NCBI RefSeq assembly: GCF_900120295.1
Contig: NZ_LT635470.1
Coordinates: 310,001-374,000, forward strand
Direction of reading: 5' to 3'
DNA length: 64,000 nucleotides
DNA from: Blautia sp. Marseille-P3201T
GTDB lineage: Bacteria > Bacillota > Clostridia > Lachnospirales > Lachnospiraceae
In this document: positions 1-7,365 of the stretch, one piece after another
Layout: the number at the start of each line of letters is the position of its first letter
How positions within the stretch are numbered: position 1 is the stretch's first letter
Program-made: the position numbers and the translations under genes
Notes under the pieces: model-generated
What the model was told of the DNA's origin: nothing
What the model saw: only the letters and a program-made list of their open reading frames with translations
Databases searched by the model: none

Positions 1-1
1 T

Positions 2-475
2 ACCAGCCAGAATTTCGGCGTTGGAAAATGGAAGCGTATGGATAAGGTTTTGTGGAATTGTATTATTCTCTCTGTTATTGTTGCGGTACTTTTAGGCGGA
101 GGCGCTTATATTTTCGGACCGGAGCTTTTGCGGATTTATACAAAAGACCCGCAGGTTATTCAATGTGGAGTGGAAATTTTACTTTACACCACAGTTACTT
201 ATTTTCTCTGCGGGCTTATGGATTTATTTCCCGGAGCTTTACGTGGGATGGGACATTCGGCAGTACCGATGTTCTTATCTGTAATCGGAACAGTGGGAAC
301 CAGAATTCTTTGGATTTTCTGGGTATTTCCGGAGCATCGTTCATTGGACTGGCTGTTTATTTCCTATCCGGCGTCATGGATTGTAACCATTGTACTTCAG
401 GTTATTTGTTTTTGGTTTGTAAGAAGAAGCGTTCAAAGGAAATTGAAAATAAAGAGAGAAGAAGCTGGAGAATAA
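2..475 (+). CDS. MATE family efflux transporter (3' end only)
   Basis: This is the C-terminal part of a multidrug and toxin extrusion (MATE) transporter whose 5' end lies before the window. The frame is open from base 2 and begins with SQNFGVGKWKR, the conserved QNFGxG motif at the start of the second MATE half. About four hydrophobic helices follow, ending in a basic cytoplasmic tail (RRSVQRKLKIKREE). The family exports cationic drugs or metabolites using a sodium or proton gradient; the substrate cannot be told. The ATG at 38 is internal and not the start. A strong terminator follows at once. Confidence 0.85.
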   Translation, partial: TSQNFGVGKWKRMDKVLWNCIILSVIVAVLLGGGAYIFGPELLRIYTKDPQVIQCGVEILLYTTVTYFLCGLMDLFPGALRGMGHSAVPMFLSVIGTVGTRILWIFWVFPEHRSLDWLFISYPASWIVTIVLQVICFWFVRRSVQRKLKIKREEAGE

Positions 476-482
476 ATAAGGG

Positions 483-520
483 ATTGCATCACAATTCTAC
501 TGTGATGCAGTCTTTTTTTG
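483..520 (+). terminator. Intrinsic terminator after the MATE gene
   Basis: GCATCACA (486-493) pairs with TGTGATGC (501-508) around a 7-nt loop, and flanking bases extend the stem. It is followed by TCTTTTTTTG. It ends the MATE transcript. Confidence 0.9.
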
Positions 521-560
521 TTTTATAGGAAATTGCGTCCTATGAAAAAAATGCTCTATC
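521..560. repeat. Dispersed palindromic repeat, copy 1 (ATAGGA..TCCTAT)
   Basis: ATAGGA (525-530) and TCCTAT (538-543) form an inverted repeat around AATTGCG, followed by an A-rich run and ATGCTC. The same core recurs at 5921, 16219, 39830 and 60283, and in degenerate form at 38300, always between genes. Confidence 0.7.
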
Positions 561-585
561 AGAAATGTACAGTTATATAGATACA

Positions 586-715
586 TGTGATTGAATATGA
601 GCGAAATGTGATTAAATCAATCATCTTTATGATTTAAAATGATTGATTGTGAAAAATATATAAAAAATAACAGAAAATATTGTGAATTAGTGTGATTGAA
701 AATGAATGATTGTGA
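586..715. promoter_or_regulatory. Repeated operator sites upstream of fruK (probable FruR sites)
   Basis: TGTGATTGAATATGA (586-600) and TGTGATTGAAAATGA (691-705) differ at one base and start 105 bp apart. ATGATTGATTGTGA (639-652) and ATGAATGATTGTGA (702-715) start 63 bp apart. Both distances are whole numbers of helical turns at 10.5 bp. The promoter-proximal copies cover the -35 box and spacer. The DeoR-family gene at 4063 is the obvious candidate repressor; that link is inference. Confidence 0.65.
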
Positions 716-724
716 GCGTATAAT
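696..724 (+). promoter_or_regulatory. fruK promoter
   Basis: TTGAAA (696-701), a 17-bp spacer and a consensus TATAAT (719-724) lie 37 bp before the fruK start. The operator repeat 691-715 overlaps it, as expected for repression by occlusion. Confidence 0.8.
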
Positions 725-760
725 ACAGGTATAAAGAAAAGAGACAGGAGGCAGGAAAGG

Positions 761-1669
761 ATGGTTTACACAGTTACCTTTAATCCTTCTTTGGATTACA
801 TTATTTCTTTACAGGGATTTCAAATGGGAATGACAAACAGAACGAAGGAAGAACAGATGCTTCCCGGAGGAAAAGGAATTAATGTTTCTACGGTGCTTCA
901 AAATCTTGGGATAGAGAATACGGCGTTGGGATTTACGGCAGGATTTACCGGACAGGAAATTGAGCGCATGGTAAAAGAGATTGGATTTCAATGTGATTTT
1001 ATCAGGACAAGGACAGGATTTTCCAGAATTAATGTAAAATTGAAGGATTATGACGGAACAGAGATTAACGGAATAGGTCCGGTAATTGAAAGAGAAGAAG
1101 CAGAAGAGCTAATGGAAAAGCTCAAGCAGTTACAGGAAGGTGACGTTTTAGTTCTGGCAGGAAGTATACCGGAGAGTCTTCCGAATTCTATTTACAGAGA
1201 TATCTTGGCAGAGCTTCAGGATAGAGGAATTCTTTTCGTTGTAGATGCCACAAAAGATTTGCTTTTACATGTGTTGGAATATCGTCCGTTTTTAATTAAA
1301 CCGAATAATCATGAGCTGGGGGAAATTTTTGATGTGGAATTAAAGACAAGAAAGTCTGTAATTCCTTATGCAAAAAAACTTCAGGAAAAAGGAGCAAGAA
1401 ATGTGCTGGTATCTATGGCTGGTGAGGGGGCTGTTCTTGTGGCGGAAAACCAAGAAGTATTCATGCTTCCGGCACCAAAGGGAACATTGGTAAATGCTGT
1501 GGGAGCAGGTGACTCCATGGTAGCCGGTTTTATAGCCGGATGGCTGGAAAAACAGTCGTATTCTCATGCGTTTTGCATGGGAGTTGCAACCGGAAGCGCC
1601 AGTGCGTTTTCAAATTTTCTGGCTACGAAAGAAGAAATTCAAGCTGTTTATAAACAATTAGGAAAATAG
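761..1669 (+). CDS. fruK: 1-phosphofructokinase
   Basis: This cytoplasmic PfkB/ribokinase-family enzyme phosphorylates fructose 1-phosphate, the product of the fructose PTS, to fructose 1,6-bisphosphate. The 302-residue protein is family-typical. It has the N-terminal PGGKGINVS substrate-binding motif near residue 36 and the C-terminal signature VNAVGAGDSMVAG with the catalytic Asp. Tagatose-6-phosphate kinase (LacC) is the near alternative, but the adjacent fructose-specific PTS gene decides for FruK. The start has AGGAGG about 8 bp upstream. It is the first gene of fruK-fruA-HPr and is controlled by the repeats at 586-715. Confidence 0.93.
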   Translation: MVYTVTFNPSLDYIISLQGFQMGMTNRTKEEQMLPGGKGINVSTVLQNLGIENTALGFTAGFTGQEIERMVKEIGFQCDFIRTRTGFSRINVKLKDYDGTEINGIGPVIEREEAEELMEKLKQLQEGDVLVLAGSIPESLPNSIYRDILAELQDRGILFVVDATKDLLLHVLEYRPFLIKPNNHELGEIFDVELKTRKSVIPYAKKLQEKGARNVLVSMAGEGAVLVAENQEVFMLPAPKGTLVNAVGAGDSMVAGFIAGWLEKQSYSHAFCMGVATGSASAFSNFLATKEEIQAVYKQLGK

Positions 1670-1690
1670 TGAAAGAAGGAGGCAATATAT

Positions 1691-3607
1691 ATGCGGATAA
1701 CAGATTTACTGGATAAACGAAGTATTTCCCTGGACGCATCCCCGGCTTCCAAAAAAGAAGCTCTGGATTATGCAGTGGCATTAATGGTGAAAAGTGGAAA
1801 AATCAGCGATGAGGAAGCCTATCGGAAACAGGTATATTTAAGAGAAGAAGAAAGCACAACAGGAATTGGAGAGGGAATTGCCATTCCCCATGGAAAATGT
1901 GATGCAGTTGTAAAACCGGGACTGGCCGCTATGGTGGTAAAAAATGGTGTAGATTTTAATTCTCTGGATGGTGAACCGGTTCATCTTATATTTTTGATTG
2001 CAGCTCCAAATACGGAAGACAATATTCATGTTGACGTATTAAGTAAACTCTCTGTGCTCATGATGGATGAAGCTTTTGTAGAAAAACTAAAAGAGGCTAA
2101 AAGTGTAGAAGAATTTTTGCAGATTGTGGACGATGCAGACGATGAAAAACCGGATTTAAATGAGCAGCTGGCAGCGCAAAGTGAAGTATCGGCAGAGGAA
2201 AAAGCCTGTAAAATTCTGGCAGTTACTTCCTGTCCCACAGGTATTGCGCATACATATATGGCAGCAGAAGGTTTGGAAAAGGCAGCCAGAGCAAAGAATT
2301 GCTTTATTAAAGTAGAAACAAGAGGCTCCGGCGGTGCGAAAAATGTACTTACCGATCAGGAAATTCAGACTGCGGATTGTATTATCGTAGCAGCAGATGC
2401 AAAAGTTCCCATGGACCGTTTTCATGGAAAGAAGCTGATTGAATGTCAGGTATCGGATGGAATTAGTAAGGCAGACCGGCTCATTGAACGTGCTATGAAT
2501 GGAGATGCGCCCGTTTATCAGGCAGGCAATCCAAAAGAAGCAGCTTCTGTGAAAGCATCGGGAGGAGCAGGACACAGAATATATATGCAGCTTATGAACG
2601 GGGTATCCCACATGCTTCCTTTTGTTGTAGGCGGAGGAATTCTGATTGCCCTTGCCTTTTTAATTGACGGCTTATCTGTTGACATGAATTCACTGTCCGC
2701 AGAAGCCAGAGCAAGCTTTGGTACGATTACGCCTCTTGCAGCGACCTTAAAGGAAATCGGCGGTGTAGCGTTTGGATTTATGCTTCCTGTTCTGGCGGGC
2801 TTTATTGCCATGAGTATCGGAGACAGACCGGGGTTAGCCCTTGGTTTTGTAGGAGGAATGATTGCGGCAAACGGAAAGTCAGGCTTTTTGGGAGCTTTAG
2901 CTGCCGGCTTTCTGGCAGGATATTTAATTCTGCTTTTAAGAAAAGTATTTGAGCGCTTGCCAAAGGCCATTGAAAAAATAGCGCCGGTATTACTATATCC
3001 CTTTGTGGGAATACTGCTTATGGGATTGCTTATGGATTTTGTTATTGAACCGCCCATAGGCGCTCTGAACACGGCATTAAATACAGCATTGACTAACATG
3101 GGAGGCTCCAGTAAAATTATATTAGGTATGATTGTTGCAGGAATGATGTCCATTGACATGGGAGGTCCGTTTAATAAAGCAGCTTATGTTTTCGGAACAG
3201 CTTCCATTGCTGCCGGTAATTATGATATCATGGCTGCTGTTATGATTGGAGGTATGGTTCCTCCTTGTGCAATCGCCTTGGCAACGCTTTTATTTAAAAA
3301 CAAATTTACTCAGGAAGAAAGAAATTCCGGACCTGTAAACTTTATTATGGGCCTTGCCTTTATTACAGAAGGGGCTATTCCTTTTGCGGCGTCTGACCCG
3401 CTTCGTGTATTGCCGTCCTGCGTGGCAGGAGCAGCAACAGCAGGAGCGCTGTCAATGGTATTTGGATGTACTTTAATGGCACCCCACGGCGGAATTTTTG
3501 TTTTCCCTGTTGTAGAACATGGACTGATGTATTTGGTATCTCTTGTAATTGGAACCATAGTAGGAGCTTTGCTTCTTGGAATTTTAAAGAAAAAAGTAAC
3601 AGAATAA
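1691..3607 (+). CDS. fruA: PTS fructose transporter subunit IIABC
   Basis: This membrane permease imports fructose and phosphorylates it at C1 using phosphate from PEP via EI and HPr. The 638-residue protein is a three-domain fusion. The EIIA domain (about 1-150) has the phosphorylated His67 in AIPHGK. The EIIB domain (about 172-270) has Cys181 in TSCPTGIAHT. The EIIC domain (about 290-635) is a bundle of hydrophobic helices containing MSIDMGGPFNKAAY. GAAGGAGG lies upstream of the ATG. It sits 21 bp after fruK and 28 bp before the HPr gene. Confidence 0.95.
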   Translation: MRITDLLDKRSISLDASPASKKEALDYAVALMVKSGKISDEEAYRKQVYLREEESTTGIGEGIAIPHGKCDAVVKPGLAAMVVKNGVDFNSLDGEPVHLIFLIAAPNTEDNIHVDVLSKLSVLMMDEAFVEKLKEAKSVEEFLQIVDDADDEKPDLNEQLAAQSEVSAEEKACKILAVTSCPTGIAHTYMAAEGLEKAARAKNCFIKVETRGSGGAKNVLTDQEIQTADCIIVAADAKVPMDRFHGKKLIECQVSDGISKADRLIERAMNGDAPVYQAGNPKEAASVKASGGAGHRIYMQLMNGVSHMLPFVVGGGILIALAFLIDGLSVDMNSLSAEARASFGTITPLAATLKEIGGVAFGFMLPVLAGFIAMSIGDRPGLALGFVGGMIAANGKSGFLGALAAGFLAGYLILLLRKVFERLPKAIEKIAPVLLYPFVGILLMGLLMDFVIEPPIGALNTALNTALTNMGGSSKIILGMIVAGMMSIDMGGPFNKAAYVFGTASIAAGNYDIMAAVMIGGMVPPCAIALATLLFKNKFTQEERNSGPVNFIMGLAFITEGAIPFAASDPLRVLPSCVAGAATAGALSMVFGCTLMAPHGGIFVFPVVEHGLMYLVSLVIGTIVGALLLGILKKKVTE

Positions 3608-3635
3608 AAAAGGATATATTAAGGAGGAAAAAATC

Positions 3636-3893
3636 ATGAAAACATTTCATTATGTAATTCAGGACAAGGAAGGAATTCACGCACGCCCGGCAGGTGAGTT
3701 TGTAAAGGCAGCAAAAGGTTTTTCATCTACAGTAAAAGTTCTGAAAAATGGAAAAGCAGTAGATGCAAAGAAAATTTTCGGCCTTATGGGACTTGGTGTA
3801 AAACAGGGAGAAGAGATTGAGGTTCAGGTAGAAGGTGCAGACGAAGAAACTGCAGCAGCAGCACTGGAAACATTTTTGAAAGAAAATTTATAA
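3636..3893 (+). CDS. HPr-family phosphocarrier protein lacking Ser46
   Basis: This 85-residue HPr-family protein passes phosphate from enzyme I to the sugar-specific EIIA. His15 is present in GIHARPAGEF, so PEP-dependent phosphotransfer should work. In ordinary Firmicute HPr the second motif reads KSIMGVMSLG with the regulatory Ser46. Here it reads KKIFGLMGLG, so position 46 is Lys and Ser52 is Gly. HPr kinase therefore has no usual target, and this copy should not feed CcpA-mediated repression. It is the last gene of the fructose operon and likely serves FruA; the general HPr is presumably elsewhere. Its RBS is AAGGAGGAAAA. Confidence 0.9.
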   Translation: MKTFHYVIQDKEGIHARPAGEFVKAAKGFSSTVKVLKNGKAVDAKKIFGLMGLGVKQGEEIEVQVEGADEETAAAALETFLKENL

Positions 3894-3909
3894 TTTTGTA
3901 GAATGAACC

Positions 3910-3955
3910 AAGGGACTATGTGCAAAGAAAAATTTCGTGCATAGTCCCTTTTGCT
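3910..3955 (+). terminator. Terminator of the fructose operon
   Basis: AAGGGACTATG (3910-3920) pairs perfectly with CATAGTCCCTT (3940-3950), and a short T run follows. It separates fruK-fruA-HPr from the repressor gene. Confidence 0.85.
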
Positions 3956-3985
3956 ATCTAAGCAAACATAATATTTTCCCAATAG

Positions 3986-4014
3986 TTGCGGGAAACCGGG
4001 ATATTGTGTACAAT
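3986..4014 (+). promoter_or_regulatory. Promoter of the DeoR-family gene
   Basis: TTGCGG (3986-3991), a 17-bp spacer and TACAAT (4009-4014) lie 48 bp before the start. None of the fruK operator repeats is seen here, so autorepression is not evident. Confidence 0.6.
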
Positions 4015-4062
4015 AAAGAAAAACTTTCTGCATCCGGAGCAGAGAAAGGGAGTGAATGAAGC

Positions 4063-4812
4063 ATGCTGACAGAAAAACGACAAGAAGAAATCTTAAATCT
4101 GCTGGAGCAAAAAGGGAGTGTTACAGTACAGGAATTGAAGGAAAAATTTCAGGCATCTGAGTCTACAATCAGGAGAGACTTAAATGTACTGCATAAAAGA
4201 GGCGCGCTGTTAAAGGTTTTTGGAGGAGCAGTTCAGGCAGAAACCAGACTTAATATGAAAGAGGAAGAGGTTTCTCTTCGTATGGTTCAAAACAGAGAAG
4301 AAAAAATAAAAATTGCCAGATATGCGGCTTCTTTGATTGAACCGGAAGATTTTATTTATTTAGATGCAGGAACTACAACGGGATATATGATTTCTTACAT
4401 AACCCAGCATTCGGCTTCTTTTGTGACAAACGCAGTTTCTCATGCACTGCAGCTGGCTGAAAATGGGTTCCGTGTTACTTTGATAGGCGGGGAACTAAAG
4501 GCTTCCACAGAAGCAATTGTAGGGAATGAAGCGTATGTGAACCTGAAAAAATATCATTTTACAAAGAGTTTTTTAGGAACTAATGGAGTAAATCTCATTT
4601 CAGGATTTACAACACCGGATATTAATGAAGCTATGATTAAGGAGTGTGCCATGGAGCACAGTCAGAAAGCATATATTTTATGCGATAACAGTAAATTTCA
4701 TAAAACAGGACCAGTCAGCTTTGGAGAAATGCAGAGAGCAAAAATTATCACAAATGAACAGCCGGATGAGGCATATGCGGCATTTGGAAATATTCTGGTT
4801 GTAAAGGAGTAG
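4063..4812 (+). CDS. fruR: DeoR family transcriptional repressor (probable FruR)
   Basis: This DNA-binding repressor of sugar operons has an N-terminal DeoR helix-turn-helix (residues 1-57, with SESTIRRDLNVL as recognition helix). A DeoRC sugar-phosphate sensor domain (about 75-230) follows, with the typical DAGTTTGYM and NGVN stretches. The length of 249 is normal. Such proteins sense a phosphorylated sugar, here probably fructose 1-phosphate. In many Firmicutes fruR is the first gene of fruRKA; here it lies downstream with its own promoter. Assignment to the repeats before fruK rests on proximity. Confidence 0.88.
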   Translation: MLTEKRQEEILNLLEQKGSVTVQELKEKFQASESTIRRDLNVLHKRGALLKVFGGAVQAETRLNMKEEEVSLRMVQNREEKIKIARYAASLIEPEDFIYLDAGTTTGYMISYITQHSASFVTNAVSHALQLAENGFRVTLIGGELKASTEAIVGNEAYVNLKKYHFTKSFLGTNGVNLISGFTTPDINEAMIKECAMEHSQKAYILCDNSKFHKTGPVSFGEMQRAKIITNEQPDEAYAAFGNILVVKE

Positions 4813-4907
4813 AGACAATTTATCCGTGAAATTTTAAAATAATATAAGCTTTCTTTGCTGATTTATGCTACAATAATAATAAGTTGGTATTGGAAGGAGG
4901 GTGTCGC

Positions 4908-5837
4908 ATGATTTATAATAATGTTCGACATGAATGTAATCTTTATAATTTCTTTTTTGCTCCTCGTGGAAACCGCAGAGTTATGGAATTGGGAAGAAAA
5001 ATTACCCAGATGTATTTAAATCCTTTTGATAAAATTATTGGGATTATCGGAGCAAAAGACTCAGGTAAAAGTATGTTGATTAAGGGAATGTTTCCCGGAA
5101 TTCAGACGGTGGAGTCAGATGATGAATTTGACATTTTAAATATGCCTTTGCTTAATGCAGAGGAGGGGGGATTTTATACACCGAGAACTTTTCATGTAGA
5201 TGTGCGAAGCGCCAGAAAATATGTTTCTCTGGAAGACATTGCAAAGGCAGTACTGAATGTAACAGGGATGAATAAAAGGGTTATTGTAGAACATTTTGAA
5301 ATTTTGTATCCTGTTTTGAAAAGAAATGCAGACCTGCTTATTGGAATTGGAGAAGAAGTGATTGTTACAAGACCTTCACTTTTCGGACCTTTACCGGATA
5401 ATCTGGCAGATGTTGTTTTCAATTCATTGATTTATCGAAAAATGGCACACAGCGCAGAAGATTTATTTGGGTACTGTGTAAAGGATATAGAAAGACCAAA
5501 ATGTATTCGTTCAGATATCAAGCATGGGTTTATGCTGAATTATACAGATAAACCGCCATTTAATCTGGCAGAGATTGAAGAAAAAGTTTTGGATTTAATC
5601 CATCAGGATCTTCCAATTACACCTTATGACGAGGAACATATTAAAATAGGTGATGATATTGTACACTGTACCGGACCGTTACTTCATGTGGAAAGTACAG
5701 GAAAGATTGAGGATTTTTCACTGGTAAAGGAATTTTACTATGAACCGAAATTTCATTTATATGCAGTGGCTGGCACAGTAGGACATAAGCATGAAGAAAC
5801 AGAAAAAGATGAAGAATTAAATAACATTGAGATTTAA
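4908..5837 (+). CDS. P-loop ATP/GTP-binding protein of unknown function
   Basis: The chosen start is the ATG at 4908, preceded by GGAAGGAGG with 7-bp spacing; the upstream TTG at 4884 has no such site. The 309-residue cytoplasmic protein has a Walker A motif GAKDSGKS near residue 46 and an RVIVEHFEIL strand that may carry the Walker B acid. A C-terminal part contains GDDIVHCTGP and AVAGTVGHKH. I recall a Firmicute family named for an alanyl-tRNA synthetase second additional domain with this architecture, but I am not certain. It is a single-gene unit ended by the terminator at 5880. The role is unknown. Confidence 0.75.
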   Translation: MIYNNVRHECNLYNFFFAPRGNRRVMELGRKITQMYLNPFDKIIGIIGAKDSGKSMLIKGMFPGIQTVESDDEFDILNMPLLNAEEGGFYTPRTFHVDVRSARKYVSLEDIAKAVLNVTGMNKRVIVEHFEILYPVLKRNADLLIGIGEEVIVTRPSLFGPLPDNLADVVFNSLIYRKMAHSAEDLFGYCVKDIERPKCIRSDIKHGFMLNYTDKPPFNLAEIEEKVLDLIHQDLPITPYDEEHIKIGDDIVHCTGPLLHVESTGKIEDFSLVKEFYYEPKFHLYAVAGTVGHKHEETEKDEELNNIEI

Positions 5838-5879
5838 AGGAAAGAACGAATAGATGCAATAGTGTAAAAAATAGTACAT

Positions 5880-5925
5880 AAAAATACGGGAAACAGAGAA
5901 GATCTTTGTTTTCCGTATTTTTATT
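5880..5925 (+). terminator. Terminator after the P-loop gene
   Basis: AAAATACGG (5881-5889) pairs with CCGTATTTT (5913-5921) in a long stem running inward through AAACA/TGTTT. T-rich sequence follows and runs directly into a palindromic repeat copy. Confidence 0.8.
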
Positions 5926-5953
5926 TCATAGGAAATTGCGCCCTATGAAATAA
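5921..5953. repeat. Dispersed palindromic repeat, copy 2
   Basis: TTATTTCATAGG (5921-5932) and CCTATGAAATAA (5942-5953) form a perfect 12-bp inverted repeat around AAATTGCGC. This is the best-paired copy of the ATAGGA..TCCTAT core. Confidence 0.8.
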
Positions 5954-5971
5954 ATATTTTTAACATTATTA

Positions 5972-6026
5972 TTGACATTTAACTACTATGTGGTACTCTA
6001 TAGCTAGAAATACTACTATGTAATAC
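5972..6026 (+). promoter_or_regulatory. padR promoter with twin PadR-type operator
   Basis: TTGACA (5972-5977), a 16-bp spacer and TACTCT (5994-5999). Two near copies of a 16-bp site, AACTACTATGTGGTAC (5981-5996) and TACTACTATGTAATAC (6011-6026), lie exactly 30 bp apart around TATAGCTA. The whole arrangement recurs at 10246-10300, which points to one regulator acting at both. Confidence 0.8.
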
Positions 6027-6045
6027 AAGATAGGTGAAGAAGAAC

Positions 6046-6378
6046 GTGTATGATAAGTCACAGCTTATGAGAGGGACTCTGGAAGGGTGTATTCTAAAAA
6101 TTATAAGCATCCAGACAACTTATGGATATGAAATTGTAATGAAACTGCAGGAATTTGGATTTGAGGATATGAAGGAGGGAACAATTTATCCACTGCTAGT
6201 CCGGTTGGAGAAGAAAAAGATGATTACTTCACAGTTTCGCCCTTCTCCTTTGGGACCAAGCAGAAAGTATTACTCTCTTACTCAAGAGGGAGAAGAACTT
6301 TTAAAGGAATTTGAAATATGTTGGCGGAATGTATCGGAAACGGTAGAGGGAATTTTAAAACTGACAAGGCAGGTGTAA
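6046..6378 (+). CDS. PadR family transcriptional regulator
   Basis: This is a small winged-helix repressor of 110 residues. GTLEGCILKIIS, TYGYEIVMKLQEFGF and EGTIYPLLVRLEKKKMI are the standard PadR winged-helix segments, and a short C-terminal dimer helix follows. I chose the GTG at 6046 because AGGTGA lies 8 bp upstream; the in-frame GTG at 6034 would overlap that site. PadR proteins of this size usually control a neighbouring membrane protein. Here the matching operator stands before the membrane-protein pair at 10330, about 4.2 kb away. Its own promoter carries the same operator, so autorepression is likely. Confidence 0.88.
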   Translation: MYDKSQLMRGTLEGCILKIISIQTTYGYEIVMKLQEFGFEDMKEGTIYPLLVRLEKKKMITSQFRPSPLGPSRKYYSLTQEGEELLKEFEICWRNVSETVEGILKLTRQV

Positions 6379-6380
6379 GG

Positions 6381-6422
6381 TATGAAAGAAAATAAGCTTG
6401 GAATGTTTTTTTCTTTGGAATG
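6381..6422 (+). pseudogene. Possible gene remnant after padR
   Basis: Directly after the padR stop, an ATG opens a 13-codon frame (MKENKLGMFFSLE) that stops at TGA. The position is where a PadR partner gene normally starts. The MKENK start resembles the MKK(N/C)xW starts of the membrane proteins at 10330 and 11092 only weakly. It may be a scar of a lost partner gene or chance. Confidence 0.25.
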
Positions 6423-6427
6423 AGTTC

Positions 6428-6456
6428 TTGCTGAAAAATAGTGTTTGTTATATACT
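6428..6456 (+). promoter_or_regulatory. Promoter of the FCD/GntR regulator
   Basis: TTGCTG (6428-6433), a 17-bp spacer and TATACT (6451-6456) lie 29 bp before the chosen ATG. Confidence 0.6.
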
Positions 6457-6485
6457 GTCTTATAGAAAAAGAAAGGCAGAAAGCT

Positions 6486-7205
6486 ATGTTTAGGAAAATA
6501 GAGAAAGAAAATCCTTTTGAGGAAATTTTAGATCAGATTATTGATAATATTAAAGAAGGAACTCTGAAAAAAGGAGATGCACTTCCGGCGGAACGGAATA
6601 TGGCAGAGGCTTTGGGGGTATCCCGCCCTGTGGTGAGGGAAGTGCTGAGAACATTAGCGGTACTGGGGATTATCAAGTCTGTGCATGGAGGGGCAAATTA
6701 TGTATCTGAAAAATTGGAAAACAGCCTTATAGAACCATTATCCATTTTACTTCGTTTAAATAACAGCAGTGTTTATCATAACCAGCAGCTGCGTAGTGCA
6801 CTGGAGATAGAAGCCTCTCGTCTGGCAGCCAGGAACTGCACACCTGTAGATGCAGCTGAGTTGCAGCTGCTTCTTGCCAGACTGGATGCGGCAGAGGAGG
6901 AGAGCGTCAGAGGAGATTTAGACAGGGACTTGCATATTAAAATTGGTAAAATGGCACAAAATCCCATGTTATTTTCCGTAATGAGTGCGTCCGCCCAGCT
7001 GACAGAGAATATTATTACAGGAATTCGAAGTTATATGATGCAAAAGCAGAAATCTGTTTCTCAGATGGATGAGCAGCATAGAAAACTGGTAAATGCCATT
7101 GTAGAGCATCGCGAAGAAGATGCAGAAATCTGCATGAAAGAGCATATGAGAACCATAGAAAACTACATATTGGAAATCGACCGAAAAAAGGATAAACAGG
7201 TCTAA
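6486..7205 (+). CDS. GntR family regulator, FadR/FCD subfamily
   Basis: This metabolite-responsive repressor has an N-terminal winged helix (about 5-70: LPAERNMAEALGVSRPVVREVL) and a C-terminal FCD ligand domain (about 90-230). That domain contains LEIEASRLAARN and the metal/ligand residues of the D..LH...H type (RDLHIKIG, DEQHRKLV). Length is 239 from the ATG at 6486, which follows GAAAGG; the upstream ATG at 6441 overlaps the -10 box and is rejected. Members of this group often respond to lactate, malate or sugar acids. A matching palindrome stands before the dehydrogenase gene downstream. Confidence 0.88.
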   Translation: MFRKIEKENPFEEILDQIIDNIKEGTLKKGDALPAERNMAEALGVSRPVVREVLRTLAVLGIIKSVHGGANYVSEKLENSLIEPLSILLRLNNSSVYHNQQLRSALEIEASRLAARNCTPVDAAELQLLLARLDAAEEESVRGDLDRDLHIKIGKMAQNPMLFSVMSASAQLTENIITGIRSYMMQKQKSVSQMDEQHRKLVNAIVEHREEDAEICMKEHMRTIENYILEIDRKKDKQV

Positions 7206-7210
7206 ATGGA

Positions 7211-7246
7211 AAGCTGTTACATAAAAAATGTAGCAGCCTTTTTCTT
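7211..7246 (+). terminator. Terminator after the FCD regulator
   Basis: GCTGTTACAT (7213-7222) pairs with ATGTAGCAGC (7228-7237) with one G-U pair, followed by CTTTTTC. The CTGTYACAT arm resembles the ends of the large hairpin at 38180. Confidence 0.85.
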
Positions 7247-7282
7247 TTAATGAATTACAGACCAGAAAAATACTTTTTCACA

Positions 7283-7335
7283 TTGCATTTTATAATCACG
7301 AGTGGTATAATCCGTTTATAAATTGGTAATACCAA
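7283..7335 (+). promoter_or_regulatory. Dehydrogenase promoter with FCD-type operator
   Basis: TTGCAT (7283-7288), a 17-bp spacer and TATAAT (7306-7311). The palindrome TTGGTAATACCAA (7323-7335) lies over the expected transcription start region. It fits the TGGTnnnACCA core bound by FadR/LldR-type regulators, so the gene at 6486 is the likely repressor. Confidence 0.75.
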
Positions 7336-7365
7336 AACGAGTAAAGGAATACCGGAGGGAAAGCT

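Noticed and set aside
52-528. A 158-codon frame overlapping the MATE gene
   Set aside because: It is in another frame of a gene with the QNFGxG motif and extends through a terminator.
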